Shown: positions 25,776 to 34,517 of the stretch, piece by piece | How positions within the stretch are numbered: position 1 is the stretch's first letter | How the letters are laid out: the number at the start of each line of letters is the position of its first letter | Source of the DNA: Faecalicatena contorta | Lineage (GTDB): Bacteria; Bacillota; Clostridia; Lachnospirales; Lachnospiraceae | Assembly (NCBI RefSeq): GCF_039521745.1 | Contig: NZ_BAAACT010000190.1 | Strand: one strand, 5' to 3' | DNA: 64,000 nucleotides | The notes under the pieces: generated by a model | Database searches by the model: none | What the model saw: only the letters and a program-made list of their open reading frames with translations | Told to the model about the DNA's origin: nothing | Made by a program: the position numbers and the translations under genes

Positions 25776-27152
25776 TTATATGCTCAAATACGCCTCTTGC
25801 AAAGCGATAACTTTTTCCATGGCTGCTTTTCCAGGAGCGCCGATCGTGTTTCGCATTTCCACACAGGTTTTCATACTGATTGCATCATAGATATCTTCTT
25901 CAAATACCGGGGATATTGCCTGGAATTCTTCCAGGGACATATCGTCCAGCGCAATATTTTTTTCTATACAATAAAGAACCAGCTGTCCTACAATCCCATG
26001 CGCATCCCGAAATGGCACGCCATGATTTACCAGATAATCCGCTGCATCCGTTGCATTCGTAAATCCGTGTTTGGCACTGTTCTCCATACGTGTTTCATTA
26101 AAACGCATGGTACGGATCATTCCGGTAAACAGCGCCAGGCACCCCTTGGTCGTATCAATGGCGTCGAACACCAGCTCTTTATCTTCCTGCATATCCTTAT
26201 TATATGCAAGAGGGATTCCCTTCATCGTTGTGAGAAGTGACATCAGTGCGCCATATACGCGTCCTGTCTTCCCACGGACAAGTTCCGCGATATCCGGATT
26301 TTTCTTCTGCGGCATAATGCTGCTTCCTGTACTGTAGGCATCGTCAATCTCTACGAACTGGTATTCATTGGAATTCCAGATGATCACCTCCTCAGAAAAA
26401 CGGCTCAGATGCATCATCACAGTTGACATGGCAGACAGAAGCTCGATCAGATAATCCCTGTCTGACACGGAATCCATGCTGTTCAGCGTCGGCCCTTCAA
26501 AATCCAGAAGCCCGGCCGTGTACTCCCTGTCCAGGGGATAAGTCGTCCCTGCCAGCGCCCCGGAACCAAGCGGACAGAAGTTCATGCGCCTATAGATATC
26601 TTTCATACGTGAGCGGTCTCTCTTGAACATCTCGAAATATGCGCCCAGATGGTGTGCCAGCGTGATCGGCTGTGCCTTCTGCAGATGTGTGAACCCAGGC
26701 ATATAAGTCTCCGTATTTTCCTTCATTAGATTCAAAAGAACTTCAAGAAGCTCCTTGAGCAGCTTATCCAGCTCCAGAATCTCATCTCTGGTATAAAGTT
26801 TCATATCCAGAGCCACCTGGTCATTGCGGCTCCTTCCTGTATGTAGTTTCTTTCCGGGTTCCCCAATACGGTCAATCAGATTGGCCTCCACAAAACTGTG
26901 GATATCCTCATACTCGTCCGTAATTTCCAAAACGCCGTTTTCCACATCGGCCCGAATTCCTTCCAGCCCATCTATAATCTGCTCTCTTTCTTCCGCTGTC
27001 AGAATTCCCTGTTTTGCAAGCATCGTCACATGCGCGATACTGCCGCGGATATCCTGTTCATAGAACTTTTTATCAAAAGAAATTGATGCATTAAAATTGT
27101 ACACTAATTGATCCGTTTCCTTTGTGAAACGACCACCCCATAACTGCGCCAT
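25776..27152 (-). CDS. argH: argininosuccinate lyase
   Basis: Last step of arginine synthesis, releasing fumarate. 458 residues, normal length. The family signature GSSIMPQKKNPDIAELVRGK is present with the catalytic Ser loop, as are TGRSRNDQVALDMKLYTRDE and GFTHLQKAQPITLAHHLGAY (catalytic His). Start MAQLWGGRFTKETDQLVYNF is standard. No argG is visible. Confidence 0.96.
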   Translation of the reverse strand: MAQLWGGRFTKETDQLVYNFNASISFDKKFYEQDIRGSIAHVTMLAKQGILTAEEREQIIDGLEGIRADVENGVLEITDEYEDIHSFVEANLIDRIGEPGKKLHTGRSRNDQVALDMKLYTRDEILELDKLLKELLEVLLNLMKENTETYMPGFTHLQKAQPITLAHHLGAYFEMFKRDRSRMKDIYRRMNFCPLGSGALAGTTYPLDREYTAGLLDFEGPTLNSMDSVSDRDYLIELLSAMSTVMMHLSRFSEEVIIWNSNEYQFVEIDDAYSTGSSIMPQKKNPDIAELVRGKTGRVYGALMSLLTTMKGIPLAYNKDMQEDKELVFDAIDTTKGCLALFTGMIRTMRFNETRMENSAKHGFTNATDAADYLVNHGVPFRDAHGIVGQLVLYCIEKNIALDDMSLEEFQAISPVFEEDIYDAISMKTCVEMRNTIGAPGKAAMEKVIALQEAYLSI

Positions 27153-27230
27153 TTCCTTATCCTCTTTTCTCTATTTTAGATTTTCTCATTAGTTTATCAT
27201 AGTAACGTGCTGGTGTCTACAATAAATTTC

Positions 27231-27274
27231 AAAGGGGTCTGACCCCTTTGCGTTCCGTTTTCAGAATATTCTCA
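27231..27274. repeat. REP-like palindrome GGGGTCTGACCCC, copy 1, with conserved tail
   Basis: AAAGGGGTCTGACCCCTTT (27231-27249) is a near-perfect palindrome followed by a tail CCGTTTTCAGAATATTCTCA that recurs after the palindrome at 33695-33748. It abuts the queH stop codon. Similar GGGGTCAGACCCC motifs are scattered in many bacteria, some linked to REP-type tyrosine transposases (known in general; no transposase here). Confidence 0.8.
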
Positions 27275-27904
27275 TTATTCTTTTCTTCTGCTCTCCATCG
27301 AAAACTGGCATCCGCAGTAATCCTGGCGGTAAAGCCCGTGTGTTTTCGAGAGTTCTATCGACCTTTTATAGCCGTTTTTCTTTTTAAAGTCGGACTGCAG
27401 GTATTTTATTCCATATCTGGATGCTATATCTTTTCCTATTGTATTCAGCTTTTCCGCATTTTTCATCGGACTGATACTCAGCGTGGTTGTAAAGTAATCG
27501 AAACCGCCTTTTGCCGCCATCTGCGCGGTCTCATTCAGACGCAGTTCGTAACACTTGAAGCAGCGCTCACCGCCTTCTTTTACATGTTCCAAGCCCGCGG
27601 CCATGCTATAGAACTTATCTTTGTCATAATTCCCGGCCAGAAAAGAAACCGGATGTTTAAAGTTCATATCCGAGATTAATGTCTGCTGCTCCAGCAGCCG
27701 TTTTGTGTATTCACTTTCTGGGAAAATATTGGGATTATAATAGAAAACTGTAATTTCAAAATATTCCGATAAATATTCCAGCACATAACTGCTGCAGGGA
27801 GCGCAGCAACTGTGCAGCAGAAGCCTTGGCACCCGCCCTTCTTTCTGCAGAGAAGAAATCAGGCGGTCCAGCTCCTTTTGATAATTTACATAGCGATAGT
27901 TCAT
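27275..27904 (-). CDS. queH: epoxyqueuosine reductase QueH
   Basis: Reduces epoxyqueuosine in tRNA to queuosine; QueH is the non-B12 alternative to QueG. 209 residues with the DUF208/QueH cysteine pattern: LLLHSCCAPCSSYVLEYL near residue 30, RCFKCYELRL near 135, and YCGCQFS near the C-terminus, which hold the iron centres. YNPNIFPESEYTKRL is also typical. Together with queA in this window it covers the last two chemical steps of queuosine formation. Confidence 0.93.
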   Translation of the reverse strand: MNYRYVNYQKELDRLISSLQKEGRVPRLLLHSCCAPCSSYVLEYLSEYFEITVFYYNPNIFPESEYTKRLLEQQTLISDMNFKHPVSFLAGNYDKDKFYSMAAGLEHVKEGGERCFKCYELRLNETAQMAAKGGFDYFTTTLSISPMKNAEKLNTIGKDIASRYGIKYLQSDFKKKNGYKRSIELSKTHGLYRQDYCGCQFSMESRRKE

Positions 27905-28163
27905 ATTTTTGGAACCTTTCTATCGATTATTAATAATATGAAGGTATTATATCACACCTGCCTGGCATCCCGCAACTTATCAGTATATATTCCATGCGCC
28001 ATAAGTTATATACTTATTGTTCGTACTTCCGATGGAGATAATTATTGAAATACCCTCATTCAATTACTGGGGCCTTTTACGCTCCATCAAGCGAATTCAT
28101 ACGCTGCTGCGGCTTCGAAGCCACTCCTATTGGACGCACCTCTTCTACCGCCTGGATGCACCA
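27905..28163. other. intergenic stretch between queH and giant repeat D
   Basis: No gene recognised. There is a GGCTTCGAAGCC palindrome near 28112 and, at the right end, the conserved flank TCTTCTACCGCCTGGATGC of repeat D. Confidence 0.5.
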
Positions 28164-28456
28164 GCCGAAAAACCGGGCAGCCTGTCTCATTCCGGGAGCA
28201 TATATGCCATTTTATTAATCCTAGAGTTAACGTTAGGGACCCTTAAGGAAAAAACATAGAAAATGGTGGGCAGAATTTGCAGTTTCACTGCAAATTCTGA
28301 AGCGGCCTAAGACCCGAAATTATCATATTTCGGGTTGCATGCCGCTGGACCACCATTTTCTATGTTTTTTCCTTTAGGGTCTCTTACGTTAACGGAGCGG
28401 ATTAATAAAATGGCATATATGCTCCCGGAATGAGACAGGCTGCCCGGTTATTCGGC
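28164..28456. repeat. giant branched inverted repeat D, downstream of kdpC
   Basis: Arms 28164-28270 and 28350-28456 (107 nt each). The outer 58 bp pair with a single mismatch; then comes a small region around a GTTAAC site with mismatches, then a nearly perfect 30-bp block. Tip hairpins: 1 at 28271-28299 (CAGAATTTGCAGT/ACTGCAAATTCTG) and 2 at 28301-28346 (AGCGGC/GCCGCT outer, ACCCGAAAT/ATTTCGGGT inner). Left flank CCTGGATGCACCA; right flank GTCCCCCCCATTC. Starts 44 bp past the kdpC stop. Confidence 0.95.
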
Positions 28457-28500
28457 GTCCCCCCCATTCTACTAAATCCCGCTCCCACTGCGCATCCAAA

Positions 28501-29106
28501 TCACTTTAGTATTCCATCCAGTGCCAGATTGACCTGGAGTACATTTACAACCTTTTCTCCAAAAATACCAAGGAATCTGCCGGTCGTATACCTTTCTATG
28601 ATATCCTGTACCTCTTCCTCCGTCATATCCCGCTCCTTTGCAAGCCGTGGAACCTGATATTCTGCTGCGTCCACACTGATGTGCGGATCCAGGCCGCTGC
28701 CGGAACAGGTTACCAGGTCTACAGGTATCTGCTCATCCTCTGCATCTGGATTTCCTGCCTTGATTTTCTCTACTCGTTCCTGAATCTGTGCTTCGAATTC
28801 CTCACCGGCGGGAGTCTTATTAGAAGGCCCTGCATATACCGTCGCCATCCCATCTTTATTTGTGAAGGTCTCGGTATTGATATTCATAATCCTTCCCCAC
28901 ATATACTCATCACCTGTGAACTGCTGTCCCAGCAGCTCGCTTCCGTACTGCACGCCATCTACTTCAATTATACTTCCATTTGCCTTATCTTTGAAAAACA
29001 ACTGTGATATGCCAGTCATCAGCCAGGGATAGATTACCCCGCATAAAACGCTGAATATGACAAGCGCCAGAAACACTTTCCCAACTACTGACTTTAAAGT
29101 CTTCAT
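28501..29106 (-). CDS. kdpC: potassium-transporting ATPase subunit KdpC
   Basis: 201 residues, one N-terminal transmembrane helix (LALVIFSVLCGVIYPWLMTG) and an extracytoplasmic-oriented domain with GSELLGQQFTGDEYMWGR, CSGSGLDPHISVDAAEYQVP and FGEKVVNVLQVNLALDG. KdpC stabilises the KdpFABC pump and aids high-affinity K+ uptake. Follows kdpB in the operon with a 46-bp gap. Confidence 0.95.
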   Translation of the reverse strand: MKTLKSVVGKVFLALVIFSVLCGVIYPWLMTGISQLFFKDKANGSIIEVDGVQYGSELLGQQFTGDEYMWGRIMNINTETFTNKDGMATVYAGPSNKTPAGEEFEAQIQERVEKIKAGNPDAEDEQIPVDLVTCSGSGLDPHISVDAAEYQVPRLAKERDMTEEEVQDIIERYTTGRFLGIFGEKVVNVLQVNLALDGILK

Positions 29107-29152
29107 CTATCGACACCTCTTTCTTATTTACTTCCTGCACATTGGCTGATGT

Positions 29153-31219
29153 TTAGAATCCTAAAGCTACAATCAGCATATCTATTAATTTGATGCAGAT
29201 AAACGGTGCAATGATTCCGCCCAATCCATAAACCAGCAGATTTCTTGACAATAGTTTGCCTGCGGAAACTTCCCTGTACTTTACTCCCTTTAATGCCAGG
29301 GGTATCAGTGCAATGATAATCAGGGCATTGTAGATGATTGCTGAAAATATTGCGCTCTCTGCACTATGCAGATTCATAATATTCAAAGCACCCAATCCGG
29401 GATACAGGCCCATAAACAGTGCTGGGATGATTGCAAAATATTTTGCCAGGTCATTGGCGATACTGAATGTAGTCAGGCTACCCCTCGTCATCAGCAGCTG
29501 CTTTCCGATCTTGACAATCTCGATCAGTTTCGTCGGCGAAGAGTCCAGATCCACCATATTTCCCGCTTCCTTTGCGGCCTGTGTTCCCGTATTCATCGCC
29601 ACCGCCACATCGGCCTGCGCCAGCGCTGGTGCGTCGTTTGTTCCGTCCCCGGTCATTGCCACGAGATGGCCTTTTGCCTGCAGCGTACGGATCATATCCA
29701 GCTTTCCCTCCGGTGTTGCCTCCGCAAGGAAGTCATCCACGCCCGCCTCTGCCGCGATTGCCGCTGCTGTCATCGGGTTATCTCCGGTAATCATAACCGT
29801 CTTAATCCCCATCTTGCGCAGATCGGCGAATTTTTCTTTCACGCCTGATTTAATAATATCTTTTAGATAAATCACGCCCAAAACCTGATGATCTTTGGCT
29901 ACGACCAGCGGCGTGCCGCCTTTTTCAGCAATCCTGCGTACGACTTCTTCGCATTGGGCGCTAAAGCTCTGCCCATATGATTCCACATATTCACGCACAG
30001 CCTCTGCTGCGCCTTTCCTGATTTCACTCTCTGCAGTATTCACTCCGCTCATCCGTGTCTTAGCGGTAAATGGAATGAATTCCATATGAAGCTCTTCCAG
30101 ACTTCTCTCACGGAAGTTGAATTTTTCCTTTGCCAGTATGACTATGCTTCTGCCCTCCGGCGTCTCATCCGGAAGAGAGGAAAGCTGTGCCGCGTCAGCT
30201 ACTTCCTGTTCCGTGTGTCCGTCTACGGGGATGAACTCGCTTGCCTGCCTGTTTCCAAGCGTGATAGTTCCTGTTTTATCCAAAAGTAGTGTATCAACGT
30301 CTCCTGCCGCCTCGATTGCCCTTCCGCTCATGGCCAGTACATTAGCCTGATTCAGTCTGCTCATTCCGGCAATGCCGATTGCAGAGAGCAACGCGCCGAT
30401 CGTAGTCGGTGCCAGGCATACAAGCAGTGCAAGCAGTGATGTCACGGAAGTCGGATTCTCGATTCCTGCCTGGCCCGCTGAAAATTGGGAGTATGCATAC
30501 AGGGACACTGTTACTAATATAAAGATTACCGTCAGCGCTATCAGAAAGATTTCCAGTGCGATCTCATTCGGGGTCTTCTTTCTGGATGCCCCTTCCACCA
30601 TGGCGATCATCTTATCCAGGAAGCTTTCTCCTGCTTCACTGGTCACTCTTACAACGATCCAGTCCGATATAACCGTTGTTCCGCCGGTGACTGCGCTTCT
30701 GTCGCCTCCTGCCTCACGGATTACAGGAGCAGATTCTCCTGTAATCGAGCTTTCATCGACAGATGCGGCGCCTTCTACAACTTCTCCGTCTGCGGGAATC
30801 TGTTCCCCGGTATGAACGATCACCAGATCCCCTTTCTTCAAATATGCTGATTTGACATGTTCGATTTGATCCTTCTGGTCAGCAGCAGGAATTTTATTCG
30901 CCATCACATCTTTTTTAGACGCCCTCAGGGAATCTGCCTGCGCTTTTCCTCTGCCTTCCGCAATCGCCTCCGCAAAATTTGCAAAGAGTACGGTAAACCA
31001 TAATATAACTGCGATTCCTAAGATAAATCCAGCTCCTGCATCCTGGATGCCGAACAATGCAAGAACAAAAAGGATTGTTGTCAGTATCGCTGATACATAA
31101 ACCAGGAACATAACCGGATTCTTTACTTCTGTTTTAGGTGACAGTTTGATGAATGCGTCTTTTACCGCCCGCATCAGCATCTTTTTATTCACCATTGTGT
31201 CTTTCATCTTTTCTGCCAT
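29153..31219 (-). CDS. kdpB: potassium-transporting ATPase subunit KdpB (P-type ATPase)
   Basis: Catalytic P-type ATPase subunit, 688 residues. Phosphorylation site DKTGTITLGNRQASEF, nucleotide-binding KGAAEAVREYVES region, actuator loop SSITGESAPVIREAGG and hinge MTGDGTNDAPALAQADVAVA. The N-terminus MAEKMKDTMVNKKM is taken from the ATG at 31219, which has GGGAGG; a TTG at 31237 in frame is less likely. It lies directly after kdpA. Confidence 0.96.
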   Translation of the reverse strand: MAEKMKDTMVNKKMLMRAVKDAFIKLSPKTEVKNPVMFLVYVSAILTTILFVLALFGIQDAGAGFILGIAVILWFTVLFANFAEAIAEGRGKAQADSLRASKKDVMANKIPAADQKDQIEHVKSAYLKKGDLVIVHTGEQIPADGEVVEGAASVDESSITGESAPVIREAGGDRSAVTGGTTVISDWIVVRVTSEAGESFLDKMIAMVEGASRKKTPNEIALEIFLIALTVIFILVTVSLYAYSQFSAGQAGIENPTSVTSLLALLVCLAPTTIGALLSAIGIAGMSRLNQANVLAMSGRAIEAAGDVDTLLLDKTGTITLGNRQASEFIPVDGHTEQEVADAAQLSSLPDETPEGRSIVILAKEKFNFRERSLEELHMEFIPFTAKTRMSGVNTAESEIRKGAAEAVREYVESYGQSFSAQCEEVVRRIAEKGGTPLVVAKDHQVLGVIYLKDIIKSGVKEKFADLRKMGIKTVMITGDNPMTAAAIAAEAGVDDFLAEATPEGKLDMIRTLQAKGHLVAMTGDGTNDAPALAQADVAVAMNTGTQAAKEAGNMVDLDSSPTKLIEIVKIGKQLLMTRGSLTTFSIANDLAKYFAIIPALFMGLYPGLGALNIMNLHSAESAIFSAIIYNALIIIALIPLALKGVKYREVSAGKLLSRNLLVYGLGGIIAPFICIKLIDMLIVALGF

Positions 31220-31238
31220 TTTCGTTATGCCTCCCAAC

Positions 31239-32981
31239 TTATCCTAACATCTGAAAATATTCTGCAATCGGTCCGAGCGACAGCGCCGGGAAGAAACTCA
31301 ATGCCCCAACCAGCAGGACTACAAAAATCAGCAGTCCGATAAACATTGCATTGCTGGTGGACAGTGTTCCTGCCGTAACAGCCACTTTCTTCTTCCTGAC
31401 AAGACTTCCGGCAATCGCCAGAACCGCCATCATCGGGACAAATCTGACAACGGCCATAACCAGCCCGAGCGATATATTGATAAAGAGCGTATCCGCGCCA
31501 AATCCGGCAAAAGCGGAGCCGTTATTTCCACCAGCTGATGAGTATGCGTACAAAATCTCAGATAGTCCGTGTGCTCCCGGGTTATTCAGACTGTCAAGCG
31601 TAGATGGGAGCACCGCTGCGATACCGCTACCAATCAGGATCGCAACCGGTGTTGCAAGGCAGACAACGCATGCCATCTTCATTTCATACGGTTCGATCTT
31701 CTTACCCAGATATTCCGGCGTCCGCCCGACCATCAGGCCGGCGATGAAGACCGTCATGATCGCAAATCCGAGCATTCCATATAACCCGCATCCTGTCCCT
31801 CCAAATACGACTTCACCAAGCATCATCAGGAGCATCGGTATGGCCCCTCCCAGCGGAGTGTAGGAATCGTGCATGGAATTGACGGAGCCGTTAGACGCCG
31901 CGGTTGTAAAGACCGCCCATGTGGAAGATGTTGCTATCCCGAATCTGGATTCTTTGCCTTCCATATTACCGCCGGATTGTCCGTCCGTATGCTCTATATT
32001 GACTGCACCATCCGCTGCAAGCTGGGGAGTCGCATTCTGTTCTGAAATTGCAACACCTGACAATGCAAGAACCAGCATAATCATCATTGCAGAGAAAATT
32101 GCAATGCCCTGCTTTTTATCCTTAACATTTCTTCCGAACGTGAAGCACAGCGCCACAGGTATTAATAGAAGAGACAGCATCTCAACCATATTGGAAAATG
32201 GCGTCGAATTCTCCAGTGGATACGCTGAGTTCACGCCGAAGAAACCGCCTCCGTTTGTGCCCAGCTGCTTAATAGCGATCTGACTTGCCGCCGGCCCCAT
32301 AGGGATTGTTGCCTCTGTTATCTCCTCCCCCTCTTCCGTTGTGACCGGCTCCACCAGCTGCGTTGTCTCATAGCTGTTCATATTTTGCACAACACCCTGA
32401 GACACAAGCAGAACAGTTACTACGATTGACAATGGAACAAGAACATACAGGACCACTCTCGTAAGATCGGCCCAAAAGCTTCCAAGCCCCTCCGACTTTA
32501 CTTTTATAAATCCACGGATTAAGGCAAACAGTACACAGATTCCGACTGCCGCAGACACGAAGTTCTGTACGGTCAAACCCACCATCTGTGAGAAGTAAGA
32601 GAGTCCTGTCTCGCCGCTGTAAGCCTGCCAGTTTGTGTTGGTCACAAAACTGACCGCTGTGTTAAACGCCAGATCCGGACTCATCCCGCTAATTCCTTCC
32701 GGATTCCATGGCAGATGTCCCTGCAGCATAAGAATCAGGAATAACGCAATAAAGCTGAAAATACTGAAAAGCCCTACGCTGGCCGCATATTTTTTCCAGC
32801 CCATCTGTTCCTCTTTATTCACTCTGAGGGCTTTATAGACCAGCCCCTCTACCGGTGACAGTATCTTGCTAAGCCATACTTTTTCACCATTCATAATTTT
32901 TCCTATGTAGCCCCCAAGCGGTATTGCAAGCGCTACTAGGATGACAACATAAAGCACATACTGCAAAATTGTATTTCCCAT
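31239..32981 (-). CDS. kdpA: potassium-transporting ATPase subunit KdpA
   Basis: K+ channel-like subunit, 580 residues, about ten membrane helices. The selectivity-filter repeats are visible: TNTNWQAYSGETGLSYFSQM, LGTNGGGFFGVNSAYPLENS, TAASNGSVNSMHDSYTPLGG and SSAGGNNGSAFAGFGADTLF. AAGGAGG precedes the ATG. No kdpF was identified and no kdpDE sensor-regulator pair is present nearby, so control of the operon is not evident here. Confidence 0.96.
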   Translation of the reverse strand: MGNTILQYVLYVVILVALAIPLGGYIGKIMNGEKVWLSKILSPVEGLVYKALRVNKEEQMGWKKYAASVGLFSIFSFIALFLILMLQGHLPWNPEGISGMSPDLAFNTAVSFVTNTNWQAYSGETGLSYFSQMVGLTVQNFVSAAVGICVLFALIRGFIKVKSEGLGSFWADLTRVVLYVLVPLSIVVTVLLVSQGVVQNMNSYETTQLVEPVTTEEGEEITEATIPMGPAASQIAIKQLGTNGGGFFGVNSAYPLENSTPFSNMVEMLSLLLIPVALCFTFGRNVKDKKQGIAIFSAMMIMLVLALSGVAISEQNATPQLAADGAVNIEHTDGQSGGNMEGKESRFGIATSSTWAVFTTAASNGSVNSMHDSYTPLGGAIPMLLMMLGEVVFGGTGCGLYGMLGFAIMTVFIAGLMVGRTPEYLGKKIEPYEMKMACVVCLATPVAILIGSGIAAVLPSTLDSLNNPGAHGLSEILYAYSSAGGNNGSAFAGFGADTLFINISLGLVMAVVRFVPMMAVLAIAGSLVRKKKVAVTAGTLSTSNAMFIGLLIFVVLLVGALSFFPALSLGPIAEYFQMLG

Positions 32982-33111
32982 TTATTTTTCCTCCTTACAG
33001 GTCTCTAATTTACGCCAGTCTATATAAAATTGGGATAATAAAAATACATTCTGGTATTAAAATGACATTAAAACAGCAATCCGCAAATCTATTCCTTTCA
33101 TAAATAAGGGG

Positions 33112-33549
33112 TCAGGACCAGGGATTTTCCAGTTCTGCATCATACTCCAGGTTCCTCAGAAAAAAATAGTTTTTTTTCCCCTTAACTTCGCTTGTCATCC
33201 TGATACAGTCATTCATGTCAAATGCCGGTTCTACCCTGCCCTCCTTTTCAAAAGAGGCGAACCGTTCCATATTAAAGTTTGCAGGAACATAGGATGCATC
33301 CAAGGCCTGTGCCGCCCGGAAGTGTTTCATGGCTTCCGCATGCCTGCCCTGTTTTTCCATGACAATTCCTCGTAAATTATGCGGCACCGCACTGTCCGGA
33401 TATAACTCCATATACTTCGGAATCAGACGGTCACACTCTTCCCACTTATGTTCGGACACATAATTCCTGATGACTCTGCAGAGATTCTTCAGATCATCCT
33501 CCATATCAAATAAATTTCCACTCCCATATTCGTTAGATTCTTTCTTCAT
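33112..33549 (-). CDS. small TPR-like protein
   Basis: 145 residues, soluble. Residues 20-110 read as helical repeats of TPR type (EECDRLIPKYMELYPDSAVP, then NLRGIVMEKQGRHAEAMKHF, then AAQALDASYVPANFNMERFA). The C-terminus ends NLEYDAELENPWS. It sits between kdpA and the sugar operon, same direction, and its stop codon overlaps a degenerate GGGGTCAGGACC palindrome. Partner unknown; a link to kdp is only positional. Confidence 0.65.
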   Translation of the reverse strand: MKKESNEYGSGNLFDMEDDLKNLCRVIRNYVSEHKWEECDRLIPKYMELYPDSAVPHNLRGIVMEKQGRHAEAMKHFRAAQALDASYVPANFNMERFASFEKEGRVEPAFDMNDCIRMTSEVKGKKNYFFLRNLEYDAELENPWS

Positions 33550-33694
33550 TATAAAAGCCTCCCTGCTTCGGATGCGTACTGCTTTACCGCCGCACCCATA
33601 TCTTCTCTTTACTACTAAAAAATAGCATGCTTTGTATTAAATAGGTGTGAAAGAACATACGGCGGGTATTAAAAAAGTATAAAAACCATAAGGA

Positions 33695-33766
33695 GGAGGT
33701 CAAGGGGGTCAGACCCCTTTGCAAAGGGGTCTGACCCCCTTGACCTCCGTTTTCAGAATATTCTCA
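33695..33766. repeat. perfect 54-bp palindrome built on GGGGTCTGACCCC, with conserved tail
   Basis: 33695-33748 is an exact palindrome (arm GGAGGTCAAGGGGGTCAGAC then CCCTTTG), followed by the tail GTTTTCAGAATATTCTCA seen also next to copy 1. It looks like two head-to-head REP-like units. It lies between the TPR-like gene and the sugar-operon terminator. Confidence 0.85.
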
Positions 33767-33814
33767 AAAAAGCGGGAAGCCGTGGGTATTCTTTTCCCAC
33801 GGCTTCCCGCTTTT
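33766..33814 (-). terminator. strong terminator of the sugar operon
   Basis: AAGCGGGAAGCCGTGGG pairs exactly with CCCACGGCTTCCCGCTT around a 9-base loop, followed by a run of T on the minus strand (A run at 33766-33771). T-rich on both sides, so may act both ways. It is about 30 bp past the DUF624 stop. Confidence 0.9.
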
Positions 33815-33844
33815 ATCGCATCTGCAAATTTTCTAATCCATGCT

Positions 33845-34471
33845 TTATGTTTCAACCTCCTGTATATATTTTGAAAATATTCTATTCAAGATACAGGCCG
33901 AAATATATGCTGTTCCTGAGACAGCAATGATAATTAGTACCGGTAAAAGATACAGATCGATGGCCACTGCCAGATACGGTATGAGTATTACAATCATCAT
34001 CAGGATTGTACGGATAATATGCCTGAAGCATAAAAATATGGATATTTTCAATATTTGTATAATTGTTGTATCAAATTTAGCCAATACCGGCGCCAGATAG
34101 ATACCTATCATTACATATAGAATAGACATAACTGTAAATACCGTCAGGAAAAAAGCCTGCGCAAAAAGCTTCCCTGACGCCGCTGCATACAGGTTGAAGT
34201 AAAGTATTCCCCCAACTCCTGCATAAGCCAGCCAAATCACTGTCCCCTGCCTGAAATTTTTCCGAAAGGCCTGTACAAAGGAACGGCATATATAGGACTC
34301 TTTATTCCTGCACATTTTCAGGGTAACCGTATAGAGAGCTGCCGTAGATGCACCGACCGTTATTATGGGGAGGCTGAAGAGAATCCACAGTATATTCAGT
34401 AAAAACAGGTTGCTGATTTTATAAAGAACCGGCATAAAACCGTTTTCCGGGCTGAACACTCTCTGAATCAT
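33845..34471 (-). CDS. DUF624 (YesL-type) membrane protein
   Basis: 208 residues with five hydrophobic helices. NLFLLNILWILFSLPIITVG and the following SFVQAFRKNFRQGTVIWL match DUF624/YesL, small membrane proteins found in carbohydrate-uptake operons beside CUT1 ABC importers. Role unknown, perhaps assisting the importer. It is the last gene of the long sugar operon. Confidence 0.8.
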   Translation of the reverse strand: MIQRVFSPENGFMPVLYKISNLFLLNILWILFSLPIITVGASTAALYTVTLKMCRNKESYICRSFVQAFRKNFRQGTVIWLAYAGVGGILYFNLYAAASGKLFAQAFFLTVFTVMSILYVMIGIYLAPVLAKFDTTIIQILKISIFLCFRHIIRTILMMIVILIPYLAVAIDLYLLPVLIIIAVSGTAYISACILNRIFSKYIQEVET

Positions 34472-34517
34472 ACATAGCCTCCTTTCTATGTGAGCACTAA
34501 TATGGCAGCCTTATGAA

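Noticed and set aside
28017..28259. 80-codon plus-strand frame
   Set aside because: It ends in the left arm of giant repeat D and has no ribosome site or recognisable product.
14336..28456. Giant inverted repeats as insertion sequences or integron-type attC sites
   Set aside because: No transposase, no target duplication seen, no integrase and no core attC sites; the arms differ wholly between copies.
32982..33111. A c-di-AMP (ydaO) riboswitch ahead of kdpA
   Set aside because: The region is only 130 bp, AT-rich, and lacks the conserved ydaO blocks.
27231..33766. GGGGTCTGACCCC units as a CRISPR array
   Set aside because: They are isolated palindromes without regularly spaced spacers or cas genes.
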